Shown: positions 7,561-14,712 of the stretch, piece by piece
Layout of the letters: every line of letters starts with the position of its first letter
Position numbering within the stretch: the stretch's first letter is position 1
Origin: an uncultured Bacteroidales bacterium
Lineage (GTDB): Bacteria; Bacteroidota; Bacteroidia; Bacteroidales; P3
Assembly: GCA_937915785.1 (NCBI GenBank)
Contig: CALGGY010000027.1
Location: forward strand, 1 to 64,000
Direction of reading: 5' to 3'
DNA length: 64,000 nucleotides
Position numbers and translations under genes: made by a program
Notes under the pieces: generated by a model
Told to the model about the DNA's origin: nothing
What the model saw: the letters and a program-made list of their open reading frames with translations, nothing else
Databases searched by the model: none

Positions 7561-7976
7561 GGGGGTTAAGCCTCCCCCCTCCCGAAAAAAAGGCTGAGTT
7601 CTTCCATTGTATCGGGGCGGAATCCTATCTACTTTTTCGTCGCATTGTAAATTAGCATTTTTCAAACATAATCACCATCAAAGCGACATTTTAATTCCGC
7701 CCCGTTTTCGCAGGGATAGCGCGCTAAACGGATAGGCGCGACGATAGTAACGGGGCACGGCACAACCATAAAGTTCCAGTACTGAAAAATTGGCTGCCGT
7801 GTCGCTCTGGAACCTGAGACATTAGGCGGTTCGACTCCGCCCCCTGCGGCTGGTTCGCCAAAACCTGCAAGAGGTACCCCATCCGGCAAGAGCCGGACAC
7901 CGCAGAAAGCCCGTAAAACAGAGCAACGGGATGACAACAGTAGGATGAGCGTGGGAGCGTTGCCCACCTGCGGTGC
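7561..7976 (+). ncRNA. Structured non-coding RNA with tRNA-like domain
   Basis: No credible gene lies between 7554 and 8005, but strong complementary segments fill it. They are: an 11-bp perfect helix (7613-7623 with 7694-7704) enclosing a second stem (GTCGC/GCGAC); a tRNA-like domain (7709-7849); hairpins ACCT/AGGT (7863-7875) and TCCGGC/GCCGGA (7882-7897); and a perfect 8-bp helix (7898-7905 with 7968-7975) closing a junction with stems CCCGT/ACGGG (7910-7930) and GTGGG/CCCAC (7951-7967). I see no TAnnTTTG promoter inside, so it is probably made as part of the early operon and processed. It does not match any RNA family I can name. GOLLD, ROOL and tmRNA were considered but differ in size and layout. 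Confidence 0.7.
7709..7849 (+). ncRNA. tRNA-like domain: acceptor stem, D-like arm, pseudoknot, T-arm
   Basis: The acceptor is a perfect 7-bp stem, CGCAGGG (7709-7715) with CCCTGCG (7842-7848). It is directly contiguous with a perfect 5-bp T-stem GGCGG/CCGCC (7825-7829, 7837-7841) holding the canonical loop TTCGACT. A D-like arm CGCGC/GCGCG spans 7720-7740 with GG in its loop. Where an anticodon arm should be, there is a pseudoknot: nine pairs between 7754-7762 and 7795-7803, interlocked with seven pairs between 7773-7779 and 7807-7813. No anticodon stem is recognisable. As in the host tRNA-Ser, CCA is not encoded, so RNase P/Z processing and CCA addition are conceivable. Confidence 0.7.
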
Positions 7977-8005
7977 GAATACTAACAAATAAAAAACACA
8001 ATATA

Positions 8006-8302
8006 ATGGAAAGAGAAACGATGACACAAATTGAAACCGCAGTCGAAAACTACTGCCAAAAAAAGATAGAGGTAGCGATAGACAACGAGAACTATCGCCC
8101 ATTGTATGACACTGGCGGCTGGCTCACTGGCCTGCCTTCGCAGTACAAGCACCTGAAAGACCACTGCATAGGCGAATACCTTTGCGAGACCGACAGCGAG
8201 ATGATGCCGTTCTCCGTGTATCGTTTCAACGGAACGAGCTTCGACACCTTCCAGCCAATACGCCAATGGCGAGTGATAATGTTAGACGAAAAACAAAAAT
8301 GA
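8006..8302 (+). CDS. Hypothetical early protein (98 aa)
   Basis: The start at 8006 is the first ATG after the structured RNA; an alternative ATG lies five codons later. The product is acidic and soluble, with an aromatic-rich second half (PFSVYRFNGTSFDTFQPIRQWRV). I do not recognise the family. Its stop overlaps the start of the methyltransferase gene (ATGA), so the two are translationally coupled; that is the only clue to its role. Confidence 0.6.
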   Translation: MERETMTQIETAVENYCQKKIEVAIDNENYRPLYDTGGWLTGLPSQYKHLKDHCIGEYLCETDSEMMPFSVYRFNGTSFDTFQPIRQWRVIMLDEKQK

Positions 8303-9105
8303 AAAAAATAGAGCTTTTCAACGACCACTTCCAAAACTTCAAGGTGTACGGCATACCACACGCGCAGCTGATTATTGCCGACCCGCCATACAATCTTGGG
8401 GTTAATGCCTACGCCAGCAATCCGGCATGGTACAAGGACGGCGACAACAAAAATGGCGAGAGTGAGTTGGCGGGCAAGGAGTTTTTCGACACCGACAAGG
8501 ACTTCCGCCCAGCCGAGTTCATGCACTTCTGTTCACAAATGTTGGTGAAAGAGCCGAAAAATGTAGGTGAAAAAAGCCAATCTCCCTGCATGGTGATATT
8601 CTGTGCTTTCGAGCAGCTGCATTATTACATCGACTTGGGCGAGCGATACGGTTTCAAGCACTATATTCCGCTTGTGTTCCGAAAAAACTTCTCTGCACAA
8701 GTTTTGAAAGCGAACATGAAAATCGTGGGCAACTGCGAATACGGGTTGGTGCTGTACAAGGACAAACTCCCCAAGTTCAACAATCAAGGCCGAATGATAT
8801 TCAACTGTTTCGACTGGGGCAGGGATACCAAAACGCCGAAAGTGCATCCAACGCAAAAGCCCGTTCCGCTGCTGGAAAAAATCATCGAACTATTTACAGA
8901 CGAGGGCGATGTGGTGATTGACCCCACAGCGGGGAGCGGAACAACACTGCTTGCCGCCGGCAACTGCAACCGCAGGGCGTACGGTTTTGAGATAAAAAAA
9001 GATTTCTACGCCAAAGCCACAACGCAGATACTTACGCTAATATGCCCGAAAATGAGCTTTATGCCACAGAAAGAAAATAAATACAAACAATTGAATTTAA
9101 TGTGA
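8299..9105 (+). CDS. DNA methyltransferase (N6-adenine or N4-cytosine)
   Basis: This 268-residue enzyme transfers a methyl group from S-adenosylmethionine to an exocyclic amino group in DNA. The catalytic motif IV DPPYNLG is at residues 28-34 and the SAM-binding motif I (DPTAGSG) at about 208-214, preceded by HPTQKPVPLLEKII. This order, catalytic motif first, marks the beta class. No partner restriction enzyme is visible, so it is an orphan phage methylase, probably protecting phage DNA or marking regulatory sites. The true start is the ATG overlapping the previous stop; a longer in-frame extension upstream is not credible. Confidence 0.9.
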   Translation: MKKIELFNDHFQNFKVYGIPHAQLIIADPPYNLGVNAYASNPAWYKDGDNKNGESELAGKEFFDTDKDFRPAEFMHFCSQMLVKEPKNVGEKSQSPCMVIFCAFEQLHYYIDLGERYGFKHYIPLVFRKNFSAQVLKANMKIVGNCEYGLVLYKDKLPKFNNQGRMIFNCFDWGRDTKTPKVHPTQKPVPLLEKIIELFTDEGDVVIDPTAGSGTTLLAAGNCNRRAYGFEIKKDFYAKATTQILTLICPKMSFMPQKENKYKQLNLM

Positions 9106-9106
9106 T

Positions 9107-9301
9107 ATGATTACAGGAAAAAGAAACCGGAAAGAGACAGATTTCCAAAAACGCAAACGCAAACGCCACGAAAAGGTGGTGGAGCTATATCAGAAGTACG
9201 AACGCACTTACACCTCCAAAATGGACATCTACGAGGATATAGCCAAGAAAATGCACATGCACTGGGTTACAGTGTATAAGATAATAAAGAAAGAGTTATG
9301 A
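9107..9301 (+). CDS. Small basic protein, probable DNA binder
   Basis: The 64-residue, lysine/arginine-rich protein (KRNRKETDFQKRKRKRHEK) has a C-terminal stretch that reads like a helix-turn-helix (DIYEDIAKKMHMHWVTVYKII). It is tightly packed between the methyltransferase and the DUF3853-like gene, overlapping the latter by four bases. It could be an early regulator or excisionase-like factor. That is inference from size, charge and the short helix pattern. Confidence 0.6.
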   Translation: MITGKRNRKETDFQKRKRKRHEKVVELYQKYERTYTSKMDIYEDIAKKMHMHWVTVYKIIKKEL

Positions 9302-9639
9302 TAGACGAACAACGGGCAAGGGAGCTCGACAACTCCATGATGGTTACGATGACACGGGGCGAGCTGGCTAAATTGGTTGGCGACATACTCGAAGAAAAGC
9401 TTTCGGAAATACTCGACCAAAGGCAGGACAGCAATCCGCCAGCCGAATATGGGCTGATATATGGAGCGAGCAACATCGCCGCCGCGCTGAACATAAACCG
9501 CAACACATTTTACAGGCTGTGGGGCGAGGGGAAATTAGGCGACGCAGTATTTCACATTGGCCACAAGGTGGCAGCCGACAGGGGAAAATTGTTTAAAAAC
9601 ATATCCGACAATGGAGAGGGTTATTGTAAAAAAGGATGA
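9298..9639 (+). CDS. DUF3853-like helix-turn-helix protein
   Basis: A 113-residue protein. Residues ~50-105 (YGLIYGASNIAAALNINRN, then FYRLWGEGKLGDAVFHIGHK) resemble the DUF3853/MerR-type helix-turn-helix that Bacteroidetes mobile elements use for small DNA-binding and excisionase-like proteins. An N-terminal coiled-coil helix (ELAKLVGDILEEKLSEILDQ) precedes it. It overlaps genes on both sides. Candidate roles are an excisionase or an early transcription factor. Confidence 0.65.
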   Translation: MIDEQRARELDNSMMVTMTRGELAKLVGDILEEKLSEILDQRQDSNPPAEYGLIYGASNIAAALNINRNTFYRLWGEGKLGDAVFHIGHKVAADRGKLFKNISDNGEGYCKKG

Positions 9640-10036
9640 AGGCGGTCTGTTCGACATCAGGCCGATAGCCAACTATTTTGCGTCGGCCAAAAGCGGAAGC
9701 TATATGGTGGAGGTGAAACGCATACGCAACACCCGCTCGCTCGACCAGAACGCTTGGCTGTGGGGCTGCATATACCCCCTGCTTCTCACCGCCCTCAACG
9801 CCGAAGGCTGGGAGTTCACCACCACCGACGAGGTGCATGAGTTTTTCAAGGGCATGTTCCGCAAGACAAGGCACGTGAACAAACTCACTGGCGAGGTAGT
9901 GGAAATAGGAAGCAGTACAGCAAATATGGACACGGCTATGTTTAGCGAGTATTGCGAACAGTTGCGTAACTACGGCAGGGATTTTCTCAATGTCGAGATA
10001 CCCGACCCCGATAAATTATGGAGGGAGAAAGAATGA
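9611..10036 (+). CDS. NinB-like recombination mediator
   Basis: The 141-residue product contains the RSLDQNAWLWG motif, the HEFFKGMFRKTRH stretch and a C-terminal pattern (STANMDTAMFSEYCEQL...VEIPDPDKLW) like lambda NinB/Orf proteins, which bind single-strand DNA and load recombinases. This fits the neighbouring Sak4-like ATPase and nuclease. The start chosen (ATG at 9611) overlaps the previous gene by 29 bases and keeps the family's length. Confidence 0.7.
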   Translation: MERVIVKKDEGGLFDIRPIANYFASAKSGSYMVEVKRIRNTRSLDQNAWLWGCIYPLLLTALNAEGWEFTTTDEVHEFFKGMFRKTRHVNKLTGEVVEIGSSTANMDTAMFSEYCEQLRNYGRDFLNVEIPDPDKLWREKE

Positions 10037-10863
10037 GCGATACATTAGGACAACGAAAATCATTTATATTTTACAGAAGTTTCTACGAGGCGATAAAGGA
10101 TTTGCCGAGAGATATTCAGGGAGAAGTGTACACGGCCATAATGGAGTATGGCCTAAACGGTATAACAACTGAAAATCTGAAGCCCGTCGCTCGTAGCATT
10201 TTCACACTGATAAAACCGCAGCTCGACGCCAATGAAGCCAAGCGGTCTAATGGTAGCAAAGGTGGTAAAAAAGCAACCGAGCCACAAGCAAACGGTAAGC
10301 AAACCACAAGCAAGCCACAAGCAAACGGTAAGCAAACCACAAGCAAACCACAAGCAAACGGCAAGCAAACCACAAGCAAACCACAAGCAAACGGCAAGCA
10401 AACGGCAAGCAAACCACAAGCTAATGAAGAATGTATAATTGATAATGTAAATGTAAATGATAATAATCAATCAAAGATTGATTCGTTGAAAAATGAAAAT
10501 TTTCCAACGCCGCAGACAGATGAAATCAATTTTGAAAAGCTGATAAGCTTTTTCAATCAAGAGACAAACTGCGTCTTTGGGAGAGTTCTATATCCAATCT
10601 CCGAGCAGCGGAAAAAAAATATCCGCGCCCGGATACGCGAACACGGCAAAGAGGCTTTTGTCCGGATGATAACGAAAGCTGTCGCAAGCGATTTTTTGAA
10701 AGGGCAGAACACAAGCGGTTTCCATGCTACATTTGACTGGCTTATTAAGCCCGCCAATTTTGACAAAGTGCTTTCGGGCAACTACGACAACCACAAGACC
10801 CCGACAACCAACGACCGCCTGCACGTAACAAAGCCCACAGGCGGATATTCAACCGATTTTTAA
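10033..10863 (+). CDS. Replication initiator / replisome organiser with internal repeats
   Basis: A 276-residue protein. The N-terminal ~60 residues (KSFIFYRSFYEAIKDLPRDIQGEVYTAIMEYGL as family cue) match the DUF6291-type domain of Bacteroidetes phage replication proteins. A repetitive linker (PQANGKQTTSK units) follows, then a C-terminal helical domain (ISFFNQETNCVFGRVLYPIS) like phage replisome organisers. The start at 10033 is supported by GGAGGG just upstream; an ATG five codons earlier is less likely. The next gene is a DnaC-like loader, the lambda O-P or phi80 arrangement. The DNA repeats inside the gene may be the origin. Confidence 0.72.
   Translation: MSDTLGQRKSFIFYRSFYEAIKDLPRDIQGEVYTAIMEYGLNGITTENLKPVARSIFTLIKPQLDANEAKRSNGSKGGKKATEPQANGKQTTSKPQANGKQTTSKPQANGKQTTSKPQANGKQTASKPQANEECIIDNVNVNDNNQSKIDSLKNENFPTPQTDEINFEKLISFFNQETNCVFGRVLYPISEQRKKNIRARIREHGKEAFVRMITKAVASDFLKGQNTSGFHATFDWLIKPANFDKVLSGNYDNHKTPTTNDRLHVTKPTGGYSTDF
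10282..10431 (+). repeat. 33-bp tandem repeats inside the replication gene
   Basis: Four full copies and a partial fifth copy of a 33-base unit encode the peptide PQANGKQTTSK repeatedly (residues ~84-133 of the protein). The units are nearly identical at DNA level, differing only at single bases (for example GGT or GGC for the glycine, and ACC or GCA near the end). Direct repeats within an initiator gene are how lambdoid and many theta-replicating elements encode their origin iterons. Confidence 0.85.
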
Positions 10864-10881
10864 CCAATAAAGCACAAAACC

Positions 10882-11685
10882 ATGATAACACACCCACAAT
10901 ATTGCGCTATAAAACGCTTGCCTAAACAACAACGTTCCGACGAGCAGGCGAAACAGCTGGAGGAATACGAGCGTTATGCCGACAGCATTGCCGCCGAAGC
11001 AAAACGGTTGCGGGAGCAGCGACAACGGCAGGCCGAACAAGCAAAGGCGGAGCGTGAGCAGTGCAGCGTGGAGTACTTCATTCAGCAGCTTGCCGCACGC
11101 ACACCGCAACAGCAGCGTTTCACCCTCGCCCGTTTTGGCGAAAAAGTGCCGCTGTACGTGGAGCATGCCTACCGCTCGCAGGTGGCACAGCGTGGCTGTA
11201 TGTACCTCTCCGACAGCTACACACAGAAAACCATTGCCGACATAGCCCGATGGCTGACAAACCGCCCAAAGGTGGGGCTGTTGCTTGCCGGATATGTTGG
11301 AGTCGGCAAGACCACTATGCTCCGCACTATACAGGCGGTGGTGCAGATAGCGGCGCAGCAACCGATGAAAATCGTAACCGCACAGGACATCGCCGACGCC
11401 GCACGGCGTGAAAGCGACCTGCTGAAAAAGATGGTAAGATACCCCTTGCTCGGCATCGACGACCTCGGCGTGGAGCAACTGGCGGTAAAGGTGTACGGCA
11501 ACGAGTACAACCCCCTTGTGGAGCTGATAGCCAACCGCTACGACCGCCAGCTGTTCACCGTCATCACCACCAACCTCACCCCCGACGAGATAAGGGAGCG
11601 ATACGGGGAACGCACCGCCGACCGCCTGCGCGAGATGTGCAACACCATGACCTACGACAGCAACCAAAAATCTTACCGCAAATAA
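10882..11685 (+). CDS. DnaC/IstB-like helicase loader ATPase
   Basis: The 267-residue AAA+ protein is predicted to load the host replicative helicase at the phage origin. Walker A (GYVGVGKTT) is at 137-145, Walker B (LLGIDDLG) at 189-196, sensor 1 in VITTNLT, and an arginine-finger region YGERTADRLREM near the end. A long basic coiled coil (residues 15-65) could bind the helicase or the initiator. It directly follows the initiator gene, as expected for a replication pair. Confidence 0.88.
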   Translation: MITHPQYCAIKRLPKQQRSDEQAKQLEEYERYADSIAAEAKRLREQRQRQAEQAKAEREQCSVEYFIQQLAARTPQQQRFTLARFGEKVPLYVEHAYRSQVAQRGCMYLSDSYTQKTIADIARWLTNRPKVGLLLAGYVGVGKTTMLRTIQAVVQIAAQQPMKIVTAQDIADAARRESDLLKKMVRYPLLGIDDLGVEQLAVKVYGNEYNPLVELIANRYDRQLFTVITTNLTPDEIRERYGERTADRLREMCNTMTYDSNQKSYRK

Positions 11686-11692
11686 CCAAACA

Positions 11693-12109
11693 ATGAAAAA
11701 AAACGAGGAACACATAAACCAGTGCCTGAAACTGGCCGAACAGAGAAGAAAAGCCGAGGCCGAGCTTGGCGAACTGTTGGACACCGGCACACCTGAACTC
11801 ACCGACAAGCAGCTCACCGACATCCGCCTTATTGTTGAGACATCGACCGCCGGCGCTTCCGACTGGATGGCGCGACGTGTCGAGATTTTCTCGGTGGCAT
11901 GGTGCCTCCAGCGCGAGGTGCTTTTCTACCGGCGGAGGCTCAACGGGAACATGGAGCGATACCTGCGCGGGATAATGGGCATTGGCAAAGCCACACCGCT
12001 GAAAAGAGACCTGCTTTTCCTATACCGGCGGCAGACCGATTTCGCCCTGCTGTGCGACGAGTGCGTGGCCGCCATAAACAAATACTTGGGAGAACAGCCG
12101 AAGGGATGA
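11693..12109 (+). CDS. Hypothetical helical protein (138 aa)
   Basis: This is the last gene of the replication operon, eight bases after the loader gene. The product is helical and strongly basic in the middle (REVLFYRRRLNGNMERYLRGI). I do not recognise the family. It ends three bases before the stop of the opposing XRE regulator gene, so the two transcripts converge. A replication accessory role is plausible from position only. Confidence 0.65.
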   Translation: MKKNEEHINQCLKLAEQRRKAEAELGELLDTGTPELTDKQLTDIRLIVETSTAGASDWMARRVEIFSVAWCLQREVLFYRRRLNGNMERYLRGIMGIGKATPLKRDLLFLYRRQTDFALLCDECVAAINKYLGEQPKG

Positions 12110-12112
12110 CGG

Positions 12113-12424
12113 CTATTCCGGTCGCTCCTCACCCACCGCCTTAACATAAAGCTCTATCTTGCCGCCGCAGTGAGGACAACGGGAAAACGGCGAGTGAACC
12201 ACAACAGGCTCATTGTCGGTGGTCGGAGTGCCGTCCGCCAGCAACGCGGCCACCGGAACGCCAAGCCCGGCGGCTATCTTTTCGAGGGTGGAAATTCGGG
12301 GGTCTTTGCCTGCCTTGAGCGTGGCGTTCAAACTTATCTCCGTTATGCCTATCTTGCCCGCAAGCTCTTTCTGCGTTATGCCCTGCAGCCTGCAAAGCTC
12401 TTTTACTCTTTTTCTTATGTCCAT
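12113..12424 (-). CDS. XRE-family regulator with C-terminal zinc ribbon (copy 1)
   Basis: A 103-residue repressor-like protein. Residues 1-62 form an XRE helix-turn-helix (LCRLQGITQKELAGKIGITEI) and residues ~80-95 a CPHCGGKIELY zinc ribbon half. Its promoter (minus-strand TATTTTTG at 12449-12456) faces away from the accessory operon that starts at 12630. It has a clear paralogue at 27193-27507 in the same setting. A repressor of the divergent operon is the natural guess. Confidence 0.82.
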   Translation of the reverse strand: MDIRKRVKELCRLQGITQKELAGKIGITEISLNATLKAGKDPRISTLEKIAAGLGVPVAALLADGTPTTDNEPVVVHSPFSRCPHCGGKIELYVKAVGEERPE

Positions 12425-12448
12425 ATTGTCTGTTTAAAAATTGATGTG

Positions 12449-12456
12449 CAAAAATA
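12449..12456 (-). promoter_or_regulatory. Promoter of XRE regulator copy 1
   Basis: TATTTTTG on the minus strand, with TTTTTTGCTGTAA further upstream (about 12473-12485) as the -33 region. The same arrangement, including the ACAGCAAAAAA block, is found upstream of copy 2. Confidence 0.6.
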
Positions 12457-12629
12457 CGAAAATTATTTGAATTTACAGCAAAAAATTAAAAGAAATGCGA
12501 TAATAACAATGTTAAAAATGCGATATTGACAACAAAATTAAAATGCCAATATTAAATATATTAAAATAATTTGAGTGTTAAAATTAAAAAATAAACACAA
12601 ATTTATTTTGTCAATTAAAATAATAGTTG

Positions 12630-12637
12630 TAACTTTG
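12630..12637 (+). promoter_or_regulatory. Promoter of accessory module 1
   Basis: TAACTTTG with TTTTG at 12606-12610 about 20 bases upstream. It sits at the right end of a ~260-base very AT-rich region that separates it from the divergent XRE gene and probably contains the regulator's operators. Confidence 0.7.
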
Positions 12638-12689
12638 CATTATCAAATTAAAATTAAAAAAAATAATAACAATAAAAACAACAAAGAAA

Positions 12690-13007
12690 ATGAAACTGAT
12701 AACAAAAGAAATCGAAAAGAAGCTGAACGCTGTGCCACTGTACAGCACAGAAAGCAAAGCAGAGAAAGAAGTGATATGCAAATTTTTCAACCCCTACGGG
12801 GCAGGCACTTGGTACGTATTTGAGGCCGAAAGGCAAGGCGATGGCGACTGGCTGTTTTTCGGACTTGTGGATTTGTTCGATAAAGAAATGGGCTATTTCA
12901 CCCTTTCAGAGCTTGAAAGCGTGAGAATAGGCAGGTTTGGCGGCAAAATAGAGAGAGACAAATATTTCAACGGTGTTTACAGACACGGCGAAATAACAGA
13001 GTGCTGA
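12690..13007 (+). CDS. DUF2958 family protein
   Basis: The 105-residue protein carries the DUF2958 hallmarks PLYSTE near the N-terminus, VICKFFNPYGAGTWYVFEAE, GDWLFFGLVD and YFTLSELESV, then ERDKYF. This small domain family is common on bacterial mobile elements and has no established function. It is the first gene of accessory module 1. Downstream transcription may be interrupted by the palindrome at 13023-13059, which also holds the next promoter. Confidence 0.85.
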   Translation: MKLITKEIEKKLNAVPLYSTESKAEKEVICKFFNPYGAGTWYVFEAERQGDGDWLFFGLVDLFDKEMGYFTLSELESVRIGRFGGKIERDKYFNGVYRHGEITEC

Positions 13008-13022
13008 CAAAACAAAAACAAC

Positions 13023-13059
13023 GGTGCAGAGATACGAAAAAAAATCGTATCTTTGCACC
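13023..13059 (+). promoter_or_regulatory. Palindrome containing a promoter
   Basis: Two 15-base arms (13023-13037 and 13045-13059) match at 14 of 15 positions around seven A. The right arm contains the -7 box TATCTTTG (13048-13055) of the gene starting at 13061. The start codon lies only five bases after the box, so the transcript would be almost leaderless. The palindrome could be an operator or an RNA hairpin acting on the preceding gene. Confidence 0.7.
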
Positions 13060-13060
13060 G

Positions 13061-13381
13061 ATGAAAAGGATACAACTTACCAAGTGCGAAAAACAAGTGT
13101 TGAGGAGTGTAGCCACGGGCAAAGAATGCCCCAACACATATCCCCGCAGCACCTACATAGCAGGGCTTGCAGGGCTTGAGAGAGAAATGCTTGTTGCTGT
13201 GGCAAGGGACGATGGCCGTGCCGTTGCAGACACACGGCTAACGGACTACGGCAGACAGTACATAGCCGAAAACCCCGGCCTGCACAACCCCGTAAATTGG
13301 AAATGGATAATAACCACGGCAATGTCAGCAACAGCGGCCTGCGCCTCAATAGTGGCACTTTTTATCGCATGCCTAAAATAG
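13061..13381 (+). CDS. Small protein with C-terminal membrane anchor
   Basis: The 106-residue product has a basic N-terminal domain resembling a winged-helix fragment (LTKCEKQVLRSVATGKE ... RLTDYGRQYIAENP) and ends in one transmembrane helix (WIITTAMSATAACASIVALFIACL). The N-terminal reading is inference. The start is set by the promoter five bases upstream of its ATG; an in-frame codon upstream lies before the promoter. The function is unknown. Confidence 0.6.
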   Translation: MKRIQLTKCEKQVLRSVATGKECPNTYPRSTYIAGLAGLEREMLVAVARDDGRAVADTRLTDYGRQYIAENPGLHNPVNWKWIITTAMSATAACASIVALFIACLK

Positions 13382-13411
13382 AGAATAATTATAAACCAAA
13401 ATAAATACACA

Positions 13412-13834
13412 ATGGACAAGACACCCAAAGAAATGGCGAAAGACCTTGAAAGACAAGGCAAAAAAGTAATACAGCTAATCATCAAACAAAAATGGTTCGA
13501 CCAGATTTTGAGCGGCGAAAAAACGCAAGAGTTCAGAGAGATAAAGCCGTTCACCGAGAAAAAACTGGTACAGATAGACAAAGACGGATATGCTGTGAAT
13601 GACGAACACGACAATGCTATACCCATACACTACGATGCCATATTGTTTTTTGTAGGCTACAACAGAGAACGCGACAGTGCATTGATTGAGGTTAAAGGCG
13701 AACACACCGAAATTTTTGTCGATGAAAATGGCGAGATTATACAGTTCGAGCTTGAAGATGGCGGTTGGTGGGTGGCCGAACAGGTGGTATATGACCTCGG
13801 CAAAGTGCTTTGTAAAAGTGTAATAAAAAAATGA
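13412..13834 (+). CDS. ASCH-domain protein 1
   Basis: A 140-residue protein. The motif KQKWFDQILSGEKTQEFREIK is the hallmark N-terminus of ASCH (PUA-like) domains, where the lysine and glutamate/arginine residues line the ligand pocket. ASCH proteins bind RNA or modified nucleosides, and E. coli YqfB hydrolyses N4-acetylcytidine. An insertion follows (VQIDKDGYAVNDEHDN). The C-terminal beta strands (YDAILFFVGYNRERDSALIEVKG) complete the fold. The gene overlaps the amidohydrolase-like gene by four bases. A second ASCH protein is encoded at 26337-26633. Confidence 0.8.
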   Translation: MDKTPKEMAKDLERQGKKVIQLIIKQKWFDQILSGEKTQEFREIKPFTEKKLVQIDKDGYAVNDEHDNAIPIHYDAILFFVGYNRERDSALIEVKGEHTEIFVDENGEIIQFELEDGGWWVAEQVVYDLGKVLCKSVIKK

Positions 13835-14514
13835 AAGGCAGATACCCGCACATATTGCTGAACATACCCCATGCCTCGATTGGCGGCCTGCACAATGCAG
13901 GCTGGGCAGACTACGGCAAACTGTCGGAAAGTGTGCTATACCTTACCGACTGGCATACCGACTGGCTTTTCGACCAAGGACAGCCGAATGTGGCGGCAGT
14001 GGCGGCGTACCTATCCCGTTTTGTGGTGGACTGCGAGAGACTTGAAAACGACCCGATGGAAAAAAACGGACAAGGCATCTTATACACCGACTTCGACGGC
14101 AACCACAGGACAATAACCCCAGAGCAAAACAAAACGTTGATGGACTATTACCAAGCCCACAAACAGAAACTTCACGACAACCTGACACCCAACACGCTCT
14201 TGCTGGACTGTCATTCTTTTCCCTCCGACAAGTCAGATGTGGATATTTGCATCGGCTATAACGATGACTGGTCGAAGCCCGACGACGAGACTTTACAAAC
14301 AGTCAAAAACACATTTGAAAAGGCAGGTTACTCAGTCGCATTCAACAGCCCTTATTCCAACAGCATGGCGCCCGCAATGCCTTTCAAGTACCAATCAATG
14401 ATGATAGAACTTAACAAACGCACGTACATGGACGAAAAAACCTTGAAACTGCTTCCCGAAGCCGAAACATTGAGAAAAAACATTTCATTTTTATACAAAC
14501 TGTTACTGCCATGA
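13831..14514 (+). CDS. N-formylglutamate amidohydrolase-like enzyme
   Basis: A 227-residue predicted zinc hydrolase. Family motifs are IPHAS (residues 12-16), TDWHTD (39-44), FVVDCERLENDP (64-75), DCHSF (126-130) and IELN (192-195). These match the N-formylglutamate amidohydrolase fold, whose His and Asp/Glu residues bind zinc and cleave an amide bond. The cellular family works in histidine breakdown; a phage copy more likely acts on another amide, such as a peptide or cell-wall link. It is coupled to genes on both sides by four-base overlaps. Confidence 0.8.
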   Translation: MKGRYPHILLNIPHASIGGLHNAGWADYGKLSESVLYLTDWHTDWLFDQGQPNVAAVAAYLSRFVVDCERLENDPMEKNGQGILYTDFDGNHRTITPEQNKTLMDYYQAHKQKLHDNLTPNTLLLDCHSFPSDKSDVDICIGYNDDWSKPDDETLQTVKNTFEKAGYSVAFNSPYSNSMAPAMPFKYQSMMIELNKRTYMDEKTLKLLPEAETLRKNISFLYKLLLP

Positions 14515-14711
14515 AGCACACTAAAGAAGAAATTGAGAGTTTCCGCAAAGCTGTGATTAATGAAATTAAAGAAATACCTGTATATGAGGGCAAACATCCA
14601 GCTAACTACGATGATGAAATCAACGCAGTTAAAAATTATCCCGAACATGTGATTGAAAATGCGATGGAGTATAACTCGCCGCAAGAATTTGCGGCAATGT
14701 TGGTAATGTGA
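14511..14711 (+). CDS. Hypothetical small acidic protein (66 aa)
   Basis: A short helical acidic protein overlapping the amidohydrolase-like gene by four bases and followed one base later by the next gene. No recognisable domain. Its place in a tightly packed set of three genes suggests a shared function or regulation with the flanking enzymes. Confidence 0.6.
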   Translation: MKHTKEEIESFRKAVINEIKEIPVYEGKHPANYDDEINAVKNYPEHVIENAMEYNSPQEFAAMLVM

Positions 14712-14712
14712 A

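Noticed and set aside
7709..7849. Ordinary tRNA with an intron
   Set aside because: No anticodon stem can be formed on either side of the pseudoknot, and the inserted part is far too short for a group I intron.
7561..7976. Retron, diversity-generating or group II element RNA
   Set aside because: No reverse transcriptase gene anywhere in the window and none of the usual domain V or TR/VR repeats.
7709..7976. tmRNA
   Set aside because: No tag-peptide frame or resume codon, wrong acceptor (no G-U pair near its end), and far shorter than known tmRNAs.
10282..10431. CRISPR array
   Set aside because: Tandem units abut with no spacers and are in frame within a coding sequence.
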